A stretch of 54,805 nt of DNA from Marinomonas vulgaris (GCF_018145875.1 NZ_JAGSSV010000020.1:1-54805), one strand, 5' to 3'. Positions 42,326 through 52,841 are shown, counted from the first letter of the stretch. The notes: generated from the letters alone by a model not told the origin. Numbers and translations are program-made.

Positions 42326-44336
42326 ATACGCCACGGTAGGCGCACTTTAGTTGGTTGTTTTCTATTGCCATACTGGGTGTGTTGTAAAGGGGTGTTAGGC
42401 TTTTGTGATCGGTTGGTATGCTGGCTGCAATGGGTGTGTCGGTATTGTAAAAAACGATCCAAAAGCGTGCTGATAGATCCGCTGAGGTTAGGGTAAGAGA
42501 TAGGTAATGGCGGTTTTTATCAGACCAATCTTGTCCTGTCATGGGCGTGCCTTGTTCATTAAACCATTCAATGTGATCGGCATTGGTGTGCTGATACAAG
42601 GGGTCGTCGTCTAGGTGAAGATTTGCCAAAATAGGGTAGCGTTTGCGCAGTGTCATTAGGGTTGCAATGGTGCTTTGCAATTCTGTGCGAGCATGACTGG
42701 TTTGCCAATTTAGCCATGTTAGCGAGTTGTCTTGGCAGTAGGCATTATTGTTGCCTTGTTGTGAGTGTGACAACTCATCGCCACCGAGAATGTGCGGTGT
42801 GCCTTGGCTTAATAGCAGTGTGGCCATAAAGCAAAGCTGTTGGTTTAAGCGTTGTGCTTGAATGTTGGCATCGTCTGTTTCGCCCTCAGCACCAAAGTTT
42901 TGGCTGATGTTATCCCCATGACCATCGCGATTATCTTCCATGTTGGCTTGGTTGTGTCGTTGGTGATAAGACACCAGATCCCTCATGGTATAGCCGTCGT
43001 GATACGTGATGTAATTGACCGAATGTAGGGCGCTTTTTTGGCCCTTGTGGAAGTAATCTCTTGATCCCATGAAGCGGGTGGCGAATTCTGGTACTGCGCC
43101 CTTATCGCCACGCCAAAAGCGGCGAATGGTGTCGCGGTATTGGTCGTTGCATTCAAAGAAGCCTTTGGGAAATTGCCCAACTTGATAACCATTTGGGCCA
43201 ATGTCCCACGGTTCCATCACAAGGCAGGTGTTGCTGAGCACAGGATCTTGCAAGATGGCTTGCAATAAGGGGGCGTTAGGAGTGAAGTCGTGATGAGTGC
43301 GACCCATATCCACCCCTAAATCGAAGCGGAAACCATCCACGCCCATCACATTGACCCAATAGCGCATGCTGTCGCAAATGAGACGAATGCTACTTGGGCT
43401 AAAGGTATCGATGCAATTTCCACAACCGGTAAAGTTCAAATACTGGTCGTCTTGATGGCGGTAATAGCGTGCGTTGTCTAGACCTCGAAAACTCACACTG
43501 GATTGATCGAGTTCGCTTTCTGCGGTGTGGTTATACACCACATCCAAAATCACTTCGAAGCCTGCTTGGCGAAGACCATCCACCATTTGTTGAAATTCCA
43601 CTACGGCATCATGTTGGGCATAAGACGGTTCTGGTGCAAAAAAACTAACAGGATTATAGCCCCAGTAGTTGTTCAGTTTTAAAACGTGTAAATGCCGTTC
43701 CGTCATAAAGCTAAAGCAGGGCATGAGCTGAATGGTGGTGATCTGTAAGCTTTTTAGATGCTCAATGCCAGGCGCAGAAATCACCCCTAAATAGGTGCCT
43801 TTGAGTGCATCGGCAATGGGTAAATTTTGACTGAAGCCTTTTACGTGCAGCTCGTAAAGTGCTCGGCTGCTTGGTGATACACGCACACGAGCGGGACGCT
43901 CTGGTGAAGAAACAGGTGTACGAACAATGGATTTGGGCACACAGTAGGCGCTGTCTGTCAAATTGGCTTGGCCGTCTTGTGTCATCGCCGCTTGATCTGG
44001 ATGCCAGACCAGTTTGTCGCTGAGGTCTTTAGCGTAAGGGTCGATCAGCAGTTTTTTGAGATTAAACATCTGTTGCTGTTTTGGCTGAAACGCCCCATCA
44101 GCACGCAGGCCATAATGCTGGCCTTCGGTTAATCCCAGCACTTCCATGTGCCAAATGCCTCGGTGTTTATGCAGAAAAGGCAAGGGCGCTTGTTCCTTAC
44201 CCTCGTTATCAAACAGACACAAATACAACTGGCTGGCGTCTTCTGACACCACAGCGAAATTCACCCCTTGCTCTGTCACGGTTGCACCAAGTGGAAAAGG
44301 GGAGCCTGTGGCAAGGGCGTGGTCTGTTGTTGTCAT
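42306..44336 (-). CDS. glgX: Glycogen debranching enzyme GlgX
   Basis: 676 residues, GH13 isoamylase type. N-terminal CBM48 (PFPLGATVTEQGVNFAV), the domain YELHVKGFSQN, GVDGFRFDLGVDMGR with nucleophile Asp, the acid Glu in LVMEPWDIGP, and the third Asp in ITYHDGYTMRDL. It hydrolyses alpha-1,6 branches of phosphorylase-trimmed glycogen. Last gene of the glucan cluster, 65 nt after glgB with a candidate terminator between. Confidence 0.94.
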   Translation of the reverse strand: MTTTDHALATGSPFPLGATVTEQGVNFAVVSEDASQLYLCLFDNEGKEQAPLPFLHKHRGIWHMEVLGLTEGQHYGLRADGAFQPKQQQMFNLKKLLIDPYAKDLSDKLVWHPDQAAMTQDGQANLTDSAYCVPKSIVRTPVSSPERPARVRVSPSSRALYELHVKGFSQNLPIADALKGTYLGVISAPGIEHLKSLQITTIQLMPCFSFMTERHLHVLKLNNYWGYNPVSFFAPEPSYAQHDAVVEFQQMVDGLRQAGFEVILDVVYNHTAESELDQSSVSFRGLDNARYYRHQDDQYLNFTGCGNCIDTFSPSSIRLICDSMRYWVNVMGVDGFRFDLGVDMGRTHHDFTPNAPLLQAILQDPVLSNTCLVMEPWDIGPNGYQVGQFPKGFFECNDQYRDTIRRFWRGDKGAVPEFATRFMGSRDYFHKGQKSALHSVNYITYHDGYTMRDLVSYHQRHNQANMEDNRDGHGDNISQNFGAEGETDDANIQAQRLNQQLCFMATLLLSQGTPHILGGDELSHSQQGNNNAYCQDNSLTWLNWQTSHARTELQSTIATLMTLRKRYPILANLHLDDDPLYQHTNADHIEWFNEQGTPMTGQDWSDKNRHYLSLTLTSADLSARFWIVFYNTDTPIAASIPTDHKSLTPLYNTPSMAIENNQLKCAYRGVFIGQID

Positions 44337-44384
44337 TGTGGTCTCTTTGTTGTCTCTTTTTGGTGTGTAGGGTGCTTTTTAGTA

Positions 44385-44411
44385 CAAAAATCAACGAGGC
44401 ATTACGCCTCG
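44385..44411 (-). terminator. Attenuator-like terminator between glgB and glgX
   Basis: On the minus strand a 6-bp stem CGAGGC/GCCTCG (44395-44400 with 44406-44411) has the glgB stop codon in its loop region and is followed by GATTTTTG. It could partially terminate transcription and reduce glgX expression relative to glgB. Confidence 0.5.
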
Positions 44412-46597
44412 CCTAACCAACGAAGCAAGATACCGGCCAAAGGCGGCACTTGCAGTTCAATGCTTTGTTCACGGCCGTGACTGGCGACCGCTTGCGTGTC
44501 GTATATCTGTGTGGAGGCAAAGCCGCTGCCCGTATAATGGGTGGCGTCCGTGTCCATAATGACTTGGTAGCGTCCTGCTTGTGGCACGCCAATGCGATAT
44601 TGACCATGTGGCATGGGCGTGAAGTTGACCACGGCAATGCTGTGCTCTGAGCGGTTTTTAGCGAAACGAGCGAAGGCCAAAATGCTGTTGGCGCTGTCGT
44701 CGTAACTGATCCACTCGAAGCCTTGTGGTGAGTGGTCGTAGTGCAAGCTGGTTTGATTTTGATAAAGGTGATTTAAGTCTTTCGACAAGGCGTGTTGTGC
44801 CTTGTGAAGAGCCACATCAAGCAAATGCCAATCAAGCGAGCGCTCATGGCTCCATTCTTGACCTTGGGCAAATTCATTGCCCATAAAATTAAGCTTTTTA
44901 CCCGGATGAAAGTACATATAAGCGCTAAAGGCGCGCAGGTTCGCAAATTTCTGCCAGCTGTCTCCTGGCATTTTAGCGATCATGGAACCCTTGCCATGCA
45001 CCACTTCGTCGTGGGAAATGGGTAATACGAACTGCTCGTCAAAAGCGTAAACCATACTAAAGCTCAGTTCGCCTTGGTGATGCTGGCGATAAATGGGGTC
45101 TTTTTTGATGTAATCTAGCGAGTCGTTCATCCAGCCCATGTTCCACTTAAAGCCAAAACCTAAGCCGTTCATATAGGTCGGTTTTGATACGCCTGGAAAG
45201 GCGGTGGATTCCTCGGCGACGGTAAAGCAGCGCGGATGATTGAGGTACACGGTTTCGTTCAAACGACGTAGAAAATCGATGGCTTCGTAGTTATGATTGC
45301 CGCCATCTTTGTTGGGAATCCATTCGCCGTCTTCGCGGGAATAATCCAGATACAACATGGAGGCCACAGCGTCTACACGTAAGCCGTCAATGTGAAACTC
45401 TTCCAGCCAATACACGGCATTACTGATCAAATAGTTGACCACGTGCTCTTTGCCGAAATCGTAAATCAACGAATTCCATTCAGGGTGCCAGCCTTTTTTA
45501 GGGTCTGGGTATTCGTATTGTTTTGAGCCATCGAAATTCGCCAAGCCATGACTGTCGGCTGGAAAATGCGCCGGCACCCAATCCATAATGACGCCGATAT
45601 TGGCTTGGTGCAGAGCGTCCACTAGAGCTTTAAATTCTTCTGGTGTCCCAAAACGCGATGTCACGGCGTACAAGCCAACCGGTTGGTAACCCCAAGAGCC
45701 ATCAAACGGGTATTCGGTCACGGGCAATAATTCCACGTGGGTATAGCCCATTTCTTCAATGTAGGGTACCAGTTGATCCACCAATTCTAGGTAGGTCAAA
45801 GGCTGGTTATCGTCTTTACGACGCCAAGAGCCAAGGTGTAACTCATAAATGCTCATGGGTTGTTCGTATAAATCGGTAATGGGGCGCGTCACCCATTTTT
45901 CATCTTGCCATGCGTGTTTGTGGTCGAAGCAGGTCACGCTGGCAAAAGAAGGGTATTGCTCAATACGTTGCGCATAAGGATCGCTACGATGGGGCAAAAT
46001 ATCACCAGAGCGCGCGCGAATTTCAAACTTGTAGCGAGCGCCGTGGTTCACATCCGGAACAAACAAACGCCAAATACCGTCGCCATTACTCGACATTGGG
46101 TGTGTACGGCCGTCCCAGCTATTGAAGTCGCCCACTACGGAAACAGAGCGCGCTGCCGGCGCGTACACCGCGAATCGCGTCCCTTGAATGCTGAGCTTTT
46201 TGGTGATGCTGGCGCGGGTTTGTATGGCGCCTTGGCTTTTGTACAAACTGGCTTGATGGTGTTCTGGGTCGACAAAGGTGGTGCTGGGAAATTGATAGGG
46301 ATCGACCATCACATGACGGTCGCCACTGTGATAAGTGATCTCTAATCGATAATGAAAACGCTCGGCAAGGCTTGGCCATTCAGCAAAAAACAAGCCGTTC
46401 TCATCCGTTTGTGTCATGTCAGCCAAGAGCTTGTCTGAATCAATGGCAAGCACGCGGATAGATGCGGCTTCTGGTTGCCATACGGTTAACATAAGGCCTT
46501 TTTTGTTCGTGTGCGCTTGTAGCCCTAAACAACCAAAAGGGTCGGAACACTGTGTGTCGACGACATCCTTAATGAGGGCGTTTTTTATTAGATGCAT
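44402..46597 (-). CDS. glgB: 1,4-alpha-glucan branching enzyme GlgB
   Basis: 731 residues, the normal length, with GGAG ribosome binding site. N-terminal domain and CBM48 (GTRFAVYAPAARSVSVVGDFN), then the GH13 barrel: DWVPAHFP, DGLRVDAVASMLYLDYSR with nucleophile Asp, FTVAEEST with acid Glu, and LPISHDEVVHGK with the third Asp. FHPGKKLNFMGNEF and the amylase C-terminal domain follow. It creates alpha-1,6 branches in glycogen. Starts 26 nt after the upstream GH15-like gene. Confidence 0.96.
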   Translation of the reverse strand: MHLIKNALIKDVVDTQCSDPFGCLGLQAHTNKKGLMLTVWQPEAASIRVLAIDSDKLLADMTQTDENGLFFAEWPSLAERFHYRLEITYHSGDRHVMVDPYQFPSTTFVDPEHHQASLYKSQGAIQTRASITKKLSIQGTRFAVYAPAARSVSVVGDFNSWDGRTHPMSSNGDGIWRLFVPDVNHGARYKFEIRARSGDILPHRSDPYAQRIEQYPSFASVTCFDHKHAWQDEKWVTRPITDLYEQPMSIYELHLGSWRRKDDNQPLTYLELVDQLVPYIEEMGYTHVELLPVTEYPFDGSWGYQPVGLYAVTSRFGTPEEFKALVDALHQANIGVIMDWVPAHFPADSHGLANFDGSKQYEYPDPKKGWHPEWNSLIYDFGKEHVVNYLISNAVYWLEEFHIDGLRVDAVASMLYLDYSREDGEWIPNKDGGNHNYEAIDFLRRLNETVYLNHPRCFTVAEESTAFPGVSKPTYMNGLGFGFKWNMGWMNDSLDYIKKDPIYRQHHQGELSFSMVYAFDEQFVLPISHDEVVHGKGSMIAKMPGDSWQKFANLRAFSAYMYFHPGKKLNFMGNEFAQGQEWSHERSLDWHLLDVALHKAQHALSKDLNHLYQNQTSLHYDHSPQGFEWISYDDSANSILAFARFAKNRSEHSIAVVNFTPMPHGQYRIGVPQAGRYQVIMDTDATHYTGSGFASTQIYDTQAVASHGREQSIELQVPPLAGILLRWLGEA

Positions 46598-46623
46598 TCA
46601 TTTCTCCAGCAAGCGTAAGCCTG

Positions 46624-49600
46624 TTAACTCGGTGTGTGTTGGTGCTGATAGCTGTGAAATTTGCTCACGGCCCAACGCAAATATTGATTCACTTTGTTCG
46701 GTGTCACTTGGGCGAACTCGTCTAAAACGGCTTCGGCCAATGAATCGCCTTCGTGCTGTGTTTGGTATTGTTTCGCATGATCCAATGCCGCTTGAGAAAC
46801 CAAAACGGGTAAATTGATTTCTTGCTCGAACTTGCAATTTTTATGTTGCTGACAAAACTGTATGAAAGCGTACAAGCCTTCAAAAATCAGACTCTTATAC
46901 CAGCTAGGGTGAATGTCTGAGGTTAGCGATTCGATCAGCAAGGCAAAGGTATCTTCTCCTGGTGTCATAGAGCTCAGAGCACGTTTGCAATCGAGCGTGG
47001 TTCGGCTTTGTAAATCCCCAAACACAATGTTATTGGCATGGCTGAGGCTATCCCAAAGTTGCAAGAGCATGGACTCAGGCAGTTTGGTGATCATGCCTTG
47101 TTCAGAGCGCCAATCGAACCAATCCACATCTTTGATCTTGCCTTGATCGTCGTTGCTGTGGTGATAGCGTAAGTTACTGGCGACGTGGGCAAATTCGTTG
47201 TGTTTTTGCTGCAATACGTGTTTTAGGGTTTCGTAAAGCTCGCAAGGAGACACTTTCGACAAGGTATCAAAAATCGGCTCGCTGGCGTCTGGGTTGAATT
47301 GTCGAGCGCAAAGCACCGCCAAATTGTGTACGCGAATGGTGCGCACGCCCGAGAAGAAATCGGAGTTTACCTTTATCAAGGTGCCAGCAATGGAAATCAA
47401 TTCATGGGCAATCACTAAGGCCAATGGCGAAGACGAGACATTTTTGAGCATGTCCAAAATAACGTCTTGGTGCAACGGCGAACGGATGTCTATTTCAGTG
47501 TCCGGAGTTTCACCAATCACCAGTAAACGCTGACGAACGGTAATATCAGCGATGTAAGTGGCCAAATCGGTAGAGGGTTTTAAAATCATTGAATAAAGCA
47601 GGCGGGCAGGTCGCCAGTTTTCTTTTAGCAAGGCTTGCAAATACACGCTGTGCAAGACTTTATAGGCGGTCACCGCGGGCATAGTGTTTGGGATGGTGTT
47701 CATTAGAGCGCGGCGGCTGCCAATCTCTATTAAGCAATCCACGGCTTCATTCATGCTGGGTTCGGCTAGCAAATTAGCCAGCAAGGCATCGGTTGAACAC
47801 TCTTTGATGATTGACTTGTTGTCGGTCTTATTCTCAACCGACAGAGGCCAAGGAGTGTCGTGAGAAGGCAGCTTGATTGCTAGCGGACCTTGGTTCAGTG
47901 CATTGATGGTAATGGAACGGCGATTACCCGATTTAAAGGCATTTTTAGCCGATTGAGGAATCACTCGGAATTCTTCGTGCTCACGTTTTTGCAACAAACG
48001 AATAAATTCAAACAGGGCATCGCTGCCTTTCATTTCGCTCATGGCGTCATCAATCAAAATGGTAAACACCGCGTTGGCTTGGTAATACCAATGGTTGGCG
48101 ATGATTTTCAGTTCATTGCGAATGTGCGCTTGAAACAACGTAGGATCAATCTTTCGGTAATCTTTGTCTTCGTTTTGAATCCACGACAGGCATAAATAGC
48201 TCTCGTCGTTGATACTAAACGCTTGCGAAGTGGCCAGGCTGTTTAGCGCGCGATTCGGGCGTCCGGTTAACCCCAAAATTTCAGAAGCACCGAGGTGGCG
48301 ATAGGTTTCTACCAATTGATCGGCACTGATGGCTTTGAGCGGTGCTATGTCTTCGAGGGTTTGACATAAACAGCCGGCGTTGATCAGCTTTTGTTTGACC
48401 TTGTCGTTTTGCGCCAAAATCACCATGGAAGTAGTGACTTTATTTGGGCGATATTGAATTCGGTGCAATCCGAGTGGGTCTAAATCTGTAGTGGTGATCA
48501 GCTCTTCGTCGAGCATCTTGCCCACAAGAAACAGACTTTGCGCCCACACCAAGGGCAGGTTGTCATTAGGAACACGTTTTTGTGAACCAGGGTTTTCTTT
48601 CTCAGCTAAAATACTTTCTTGCGGTACATAGTAGAGTTCTGGCAGTAGCATTTGACCGTCTTTTTCGACCATTAAGGATTCGAGTTTATGACGATAAAAA
48701 TTGGCACTTTCCCAATCGCGAGCAAACAAGCGATCTATATAAAGGTAGGTGAAAAATAGCGGCCATTCTGATTCGATGTGTTCGAAGTTAATCAGCTCAT
48801 CGTATTCGTAATAAATGCGGCTTTGATCTTCGAGTTCTGATTGGTGGCCGTCGAGCAAGAAACGTTTGCAGCCATATTCGCCGCCCAATTTACTGATAAT
48901 TTCGTTGCGGGTGCGCCGTGCGAGTTTTTCATCGTTTACCGCAAACGCAGGGAAACCGACGATGCTGAGAATGGCGCTGTCCACTTCTTTAGAGCGGGAT
49001 TCTTTGGGCAATAACGATTGCAACACAGAACCCGCGCGCGCCACGGCATCGGCGAAAGAGTGCACCACCGCCCATTCGGGGCCTTGATCGCCAAATAGGT
49101 TCAACCCATCCATGGCTTCCATGGCGGCTTTGGCCATGCCCACCGAGCTGGCGTTGATTTCGGCCTTGCCGTTGTTGACCTTGTTACCACGTTCCCAAAT
49201 ACCATAGTCTGGGGTGCGATAAGTGCGGGAAATGTAGTAGATCAGGTTTTGGACGAAGTTAAATTCATCCCGAGAAAAGATCAGCTTGCTGCCCGCTTTG
49301 GTCATTTGAGCCAGCATGAGCAAGTAAAAGCTGGTGGCGTCGATTTGCAAATGCCCCCAAGCGTCGTCGGCCACGGCTTCTAGGCCAGTTTTTGTGTCGT
49401 ATTTGGCGTGCAGGGCGTCTTTCGGGTCTAAGCTGTGTTTAAAGGCTTCCACTTTATGAGACTGGCGCATCATGGCGAACAAGAGACCACGCATCATTTT
49501 AACGCAGGCAAACTCTAATTCATGGGCGCGTTTTTGTGGGTTCGAAGCGCGTTTGTAGGCCAAATACAAAGCCCATACCGCCTGAATGCTGTAGACATTA

Positions 49601-49749
49601 TCGCGCACCCAAGCGTCGGTATAATTGCCGTGATTGTTGATGCTGGTACTGGCTGGAAATAAGCCGGTAACGGGGTGTTGACGAGATAAAATTACCGCTT
49701 GAATGTGTTGATACAGAGAATCTAGCTTATCTTGCGTGTCAGACGCCAT
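46624..49749 (-). CDS. GH15 / phosphorylase-kinase-alpha-like protein
   Basis: 1041 residues with AGGAT ribosome binding site. The N-terminal 450 residues form an (alpha/alpha)6 glucoamylase-like barrel: GNYTDAWVRDNVYSIQAVW, DAWGHLQIDATSFYLLML and YGIWERGNK resemble the GH15 domain of eukaryotic phosphorylase b kinase alpha/beta subunits. The remainder (about 450-1041) is helical and also resembles those subunits, without a calmodulin or kinase domain. Its role may be glucan hydrolysis or regulation of glycogen turnover; context with glgB and glgX supports the latter pathway. Catalytic activity is uncertain. Confidence 0.87.
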   Translation of the reverse strand: MASDTQDKLDSLYQHIQAVILSRQHPVTGLFPASTSINNHGNYTDAWVRDNVYSIQAVWALYLAYKRASNPQKRAHELEFACVKMMRGLLFAMMRQSHKVEAFKHSLDPKDALHAKYDTKTGLEAVADDAWGHLQIDATSFYLLMLAQMTKAGSKLIFSRDEFNFVQNLIYYISRTYRTPDYGIWERGNKVNNGKAEINASSVGMAKAAMEAMDGLNLFGDQGPEWAVVHSFADAVARAGSVLQSLLPKESRSKEVDSAILSIVGFPAFAVNDEKLARRTRNEIISKLGGEYGCKRFLLDGHQSELEDQSRIYYEYDELINFEHIESEWPLFFTYLYIDRLFARDWESANFYRHKLESLMVEKDGQMLLPELYYVPQESILAEKENPGSQKRVPNDNLPLVWAQSLFLVGKMLDEELITTTDLDPLGLHRIQYRPNKVTTSMVILAQNDKVKQKLINAGCLCQTLEDIAPLKAISADQLVETYRHLGASEILGLTGRPNRALNSLATSQAFSINDESYLCLSWIQNEDKDYRKIDPTLFQAHIRNELKIIANHWYYQANAVFTILIDDAMSEMKGSDALFEFIRLLQKREHEEFRVIPQSAKNAFKSGNRRSITINALNQGPLAIKLPSHDTPWPLSVENKTDNKSIIKECSTDALLANLLAEPSMNEAVDCLIEIGSRRALMNTIPNTMPAVTAYKVLHSVYLQALLKENWRPARLLYSMILKPSTDLATYIADITVRQRLLVIGETPDTEIDIRSPLHQDVILDMLKNVSSSPLALVIAHELISIAGTLIKVNSDFFSGVRTIRVHNLAVLCARQFNPDASEPIFDTLSKVSPCELYETLKHVLQQKHNEFAHVASNLRYHHSNDDQGKIKDVDWFDWRSEQGMITKLPESMLLQLWDSLSHANNIVFGDLQSRTTLDCKRALSSMTPGEDTFALLIESLTSDIHPSWYKSLIFEGLYAFIQFCQQHKNCKFEQEINLPVLVSQAALDHAKQYQTQHEGDSLAEAVLDEFAQVTPNKVNQYLRWAVSKFHSYQHQHTPS

Positions 49750-49819
49750 GTTCGATCCTTTAAAAGCGCATTATTAAAAAATCACTATACCCAAACATAA
49801 TGGCAGTCACCAAGAAGGT

Positions 49820-49843
49820 AAAGCGGTAAAACGCTTTCTTTTT
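49820..49843. terminator. Possible terminator downstream of a chemoreceptor gene
   Basis: A 6-bp stem AAAGCG/CGCTTT (49820-49825 with 49832-49837) is followed on the + strand by CTTTTTT. It sits just beyond the stop of the minus-strand chemoreceptor; the T-run is better on the opposite strand, so efficiency for that gene is doubtful. Confidence 0.35.
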
Positions 49844-49845
49844 TA

Positions 49846-51453
49846 TTAAGTACTAAACTGCCCGACCAGTTTGCGCAGTTGGCTGGCGCATTCTTGTAAA
49901 TTATTCACAGAGGTTTGTATATCGACGGAATTGTGTTTGTTTTCGTCGCAAATTTCCGCGATGTTTTCCAAGGTAGTGTTGACCGTTTTGGAAGAGTCGA
50001 ATTGTCGGTCAGCGGCTTGGCTGATGTCGTGGTTGATCTTTGAAATAGAGAGAACGCCGTGAGCAATGTCGGTGAAGGCTTGACCCGCTTGGGTCGTCTG
50101 CTCGGCGCCTTGATTCGCTGTATTGCGCGCCGACTCCATCACCTCGACCGTGTTGATGGTCTGACGAGTTAATTGATCGATGAGTCCGCCAATTTCCGTT
50201 GCCGCGTGTTGAGAACGCTGTGCCAGTTGACGAACTTCATCGGCGACGACGGCAAAACCGCGGCCTTGTTCGCCTGCTCGTGCGGCTTCTATCGCAGCAT
50301 TCAATGCCAGTAAATTGGTCTGATCGGCGACTTCGCTGATGATACCTAAGCGGTCGTTAATGTGGCTCACGTCTTGGCGAAGAGTTTGGATTTGCACCGC
50401 GGCGTCACCGACTTCTATCGACAAGCGTTGAATGTCTTGGTTGGCCTTGTCCATCATGCCCAGCCCGTCTTTAGAATGTTGCCCTAGTGCTTGCGCGGTT
50501 TGGTTGGCTTGTTCGGCAATGGTTAAGGTGTTTTCAACAGAAGTCATAACACCCTGCATTAAAGATGTAGCTTTGCTGGCATTCGCCAATTGCTTTTCGA
50601 CCCCATGAACCGTTTTGGTAGTGGATTGGTTAGTGTGACTGACAATGTTGTCGAGCATTTCGCTCGACTGACTGACATTGCGAACAATGGTTTGGAAGTC
50701 GTTCATCATGATGTTGAACGCGTTGGCCATTTCGCCCATTTCGTCTAAACCAGAAAAGTCGACGCGGTGAGTTAAGTCGCCAGAGTCTTGTACGGACGTC
50801 ATGGTTTTGCATAAAGAGGTGACGCGACTGGTGACCATGTGAATAATAAATAACGCGGTGCCGCCAACTAATATCGTCAATAGACTAACTAAGATGGCGT
50901 AATCTACCAGCGCGGTTAAAAAGAAATCCATTACCGCGTCCATAGACGCCGTGGCAATGATTGTCAGCCCCAAGGCTGTAGATGTGGTCATGCTGGCGAT
51001 CATTCGGTGTGTGTTGCCATCTTTACCTTGGTATTCAAAATTCAAGGTTTGGTATCGGCTGCTATTGGATGGCAAAGCGGCGAGCGCGTTTCGCAACGAA
51101 GTCGGGAGACTTTTGCTTGCATAAGACTTGGGCGCGTTGAGTAGGTTTTGTTTTTGATCAATCATCCAAAGGCTTTGTTGGTCGGCGTATTTAAAAGAAC
51201 CGAGCAAAGTGATGGCCGCAAGCTTAGCGTGTTCGGGTGGTAATGCCTGGCTGGCTTGTTGATCGTGAATAGGCGCAATGATTGAAGTGGCGATGTCTAA
51301 AATATCTTGTGTGCGGTCTTTTCTGGCGTCCACGTGACTAAAGTACAGGCTGGTGAGGGAAACCAGTATTAACGCGGCCGTTCCCATCGACATCAGACCA
51401 ATAATCGCCCATAGCTTGTAACGAATTTTTATATTGTTGATGCGGTTTAGCAT
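49846..51453 (-). CDS. Methyl-accepting chemotaxis protein (Cache type)
   Basis: 535 residues from the ATG at 51453, which has GGAGATAAC just upstream; 12 further in-frame codons exist. Helix 1 at about 12-35, a periplasmic single-Cache-like domain (about 36-185, [18 protein letters not shown]), helix 2 at about 188-210, HAMP (about 212-265) and the signalling domain with [19 protein letters not shown] and [13 protein letters not shown]. An attractant receptor for an extracellular small molecule; ligand unknown. Confidence 0.93.
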   Translation of the reverse strand: MLNRINNIKIRYKLWAIIGLMSMGTAALILVSLTSLYFSHVDARKDRTQDILDIATSIIAPIHDQQASQALPPEHAKLAAITLLGSFKYADQQSLWMIDQKQNLLNAPKSYASKSLPTSLRNALAALPSNSSRYQTLNFEYQGKDGNTHRMIASMTTSTALGLTIIATASMDAVMDFFLTALVDYAILVSLLTILVGGTALFIIHMVTSRVTSLCKTMTSVQDSGDLTHRVDFSGLDEMGEMANAFNIMMNDFQTIVRNVSQSSEMLDNIVSHTNQSTTKTVHGVEKQLANASKATSLMQGVMTSVENTLTIAEQANQTAQALGQHSKDGLGMMDKANQDIQRLSIEVGDAAVQIQTLRQDVSHINDRLGIISEVADQTNLLALNAAIEAARAGEQGRGFAVVADEVRQLAQRSQHAATEIGGLIDQLTRQTINTVEVMESARNTANQGAEQTTQAGQAFTDIAHGVLSISKINHDISQAADRQFDSSKTVNTTLENIAEICDENKHNSVDIQTSVNNLQECASQLRKLVGQFST

Positions 51454-51649
51454 GTTATCTCCGTTCGGTATGTTCTGCGTGTTGTTCACGACTCGACTTC
51501 ATGCTAACTCAGTATAGTGACAGAATAAGCGTTGCCAATCCGTTAGAGTAAGTGTTTTTTTATGCCATGCCTAGCGGATGTCTTTGCGCTGCGTCATGGT
51601 TTTATGGGTTAATAAAGAATTCAAGTGAGAAACCGTTAAGAGAAAGCCG

Positions 51650-52081
51650 TTGGAATATTGTGTTGTGTTTGCGGTGTCCTTGTTGTCGGCCACCTTACTG
51701 CCTTTGGGGTCAGAAGGGGTTTTGTTGTATTACGCTAGCGAAGCCGATTTGACGACTTCTTTATTGTGGCTTGCCGCCAGCATTGGCAATACTTTAGGTG
51801 GTATGACGAACTGGTTTTTAGGCCTGTATTTGTTGCGTTATCATGAGAAAAAATGGTTTCCCATTTCACCCGCATTGCGTGAAAAATCCGCCGTTTTGTT
51901 CAATCGTTATGGCCAATGGAGTTTGTTGCTGACTTGGTTGCCTATTGTTGGCGATGGGATTGCGCTCGTATCCGGTGTGTTGCGAACCTCGTTTTGGGTG
52001 GTGTTGCCCTTGGTTTTTATTGGTAAAGCGGCTCGTTATGCCTTAATTTTATGGGGGCAACAGTGGCTATTGGCTCCTTAA
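51650..52081 (+). CDS. YqaA-family DedA-like membrane protein
   Basis: 143 residues. The chosen start is TTG at 51650 (AAGAGAAAG upstream); an in-frame stop lies 24 nt before it and the next candidate start, a GTG at 51665, would cut into the first helix. About four membrane segments. The pattern LLSATLLPLGSEGVLLYY, GGMTNWFLGLYLL, RYGQWSLLLTWLPIVGD and GKAARYALILW matches the SNARE-associated/YqaA family, small relatives of DedA flippase-like proteins. Function unknown, possibly lipid scrambling or proton-coupled transport. Confidence 0.85.
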   Translation: MEYCVVFAVSLLSATLLPLGSEGVLLYYASEADLTTSLLWLAASIGNTLGGMTNWFLGLYLLRYHEKKWFPISPALREKSAVLFNRYGQWSLLLTWLPIVGDGIALVSGVLRTSFWVVLPLVFIGKAARYALILWGQQWLLAP

Positions 52082-52150
52082 TTACGTTTAATAAAAGCCA
52101 CGCTCAACAAACGAAGTAAAATTCTGATGAAGTACATGGAGAACGGAAGA

Positions 52151-52831
52151 ATGAAAGCGTCAAAGAATCTGATTTTGGTGATGGCAAGTTTATCGCTGGT
52201 GGCTTGTTCCGCCATGGACGAAAAAAACACCTTTATGACTTACGGAGATTTGCAAGACAAGGTCCGTGAGCATGACGAGCAATGGGCTATAGCGCAAGCC
52301 AAACTTGAACGACTAGACGAGTTAGAAGCCGAAGTCGCTGCGCTGAAACAAGGTCAACCTGTTGCCAGTGCACCGATGAACGACAACATGACTGGCATTA
52401 ACGTGGCCCCTGTTATTGCACCAACCACCTTTGATTCGCCTGCGCAAACCACAAACGCCAGCATGGTAACGGCTCCTATGGTGATGGAACCATCAAGCAT
52501 GGACGAGCCAGTGATGGCGGAACCAGTGTCTCAAGCCCCTGTTGTGGCTTATTCTCCTGCGCCAGAAGAATCACCATATGGCGTGCAATTAGCATCTTAC
52601 GCAAACCGCGATGAAGCCGCACGAGGCTGGCGTGTATTGCAGTCTAATTATCCAAATTCCTTCGATGGCTTACTGCCTTTGATTAACCAAAAGCAAGTAA
52701 ATGGCCGCACTATGTACCAGTTAAAAGTCGGGCCTTTTGTGAGCAAAGCATACAGCGGTAACTTTTGCCAAATGTTGAAAGACAGAGGCAGCGATTGCCT
52801 AGTAACGCGTTATAACGGTGAAACCCTCTAA
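52151..52831 (+). CDS. SPOR-domain lipoprotein
   Basis: 226 residues from the ATG at 52151, chosen because it opens directly with a lipoprotein signal (LILVMASLSLVACSAM; lipobox LVAC). A short coiled coil (about 35-65, AKLERLDELEAEVAALKQG) precedes a Pro/Ala/Met-rich linker (about 66-140), and a C-terminal SPOR domain (about 145-226, YGVQLASYANRDEAARGWRVLQ and YQLKVGPF). SPOR domains bind denuded peptidoglycan at division septa, so this outer membrane lipoprotein probably acts in cell division or envelope anchoring. Confidence 0.9.
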   Translation: MKASKNLILVMASLSLVACSAMDEKNTFMTYGDLQDKVREHDEQWAIAQAKLERLDELEAEVAALKQGQPVASAPMNDNMTGINVAPVIAPTTFDSPAQTTNASMVTAPMVMEPSSMDEPVMAEPVSQAPVVAYSPAPEESPYGVQLASYANRDEAARGWRVLQSNYPNSFDGLLPLINQKQVNGRTMYQLKVGPFVSKAYSGNFCQMLKDRGSDCLVTRYNGETL

Positions 52832-52841
52832 TTTTAGGGAT

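Noticed and set aside
44081..46817. Plus-strand frames of up to 146 codons opposite glgX and glgB
   Set aside because: They are antisense to clearly conserved enzymes and show no recognisable domain.
51552..51752. Small frame before the YqaA-type gene
   Set aside because: It overlaps the YqaA-like frame out of phase, is Cys-rich without family resemblance, and has no ribosome binding site.
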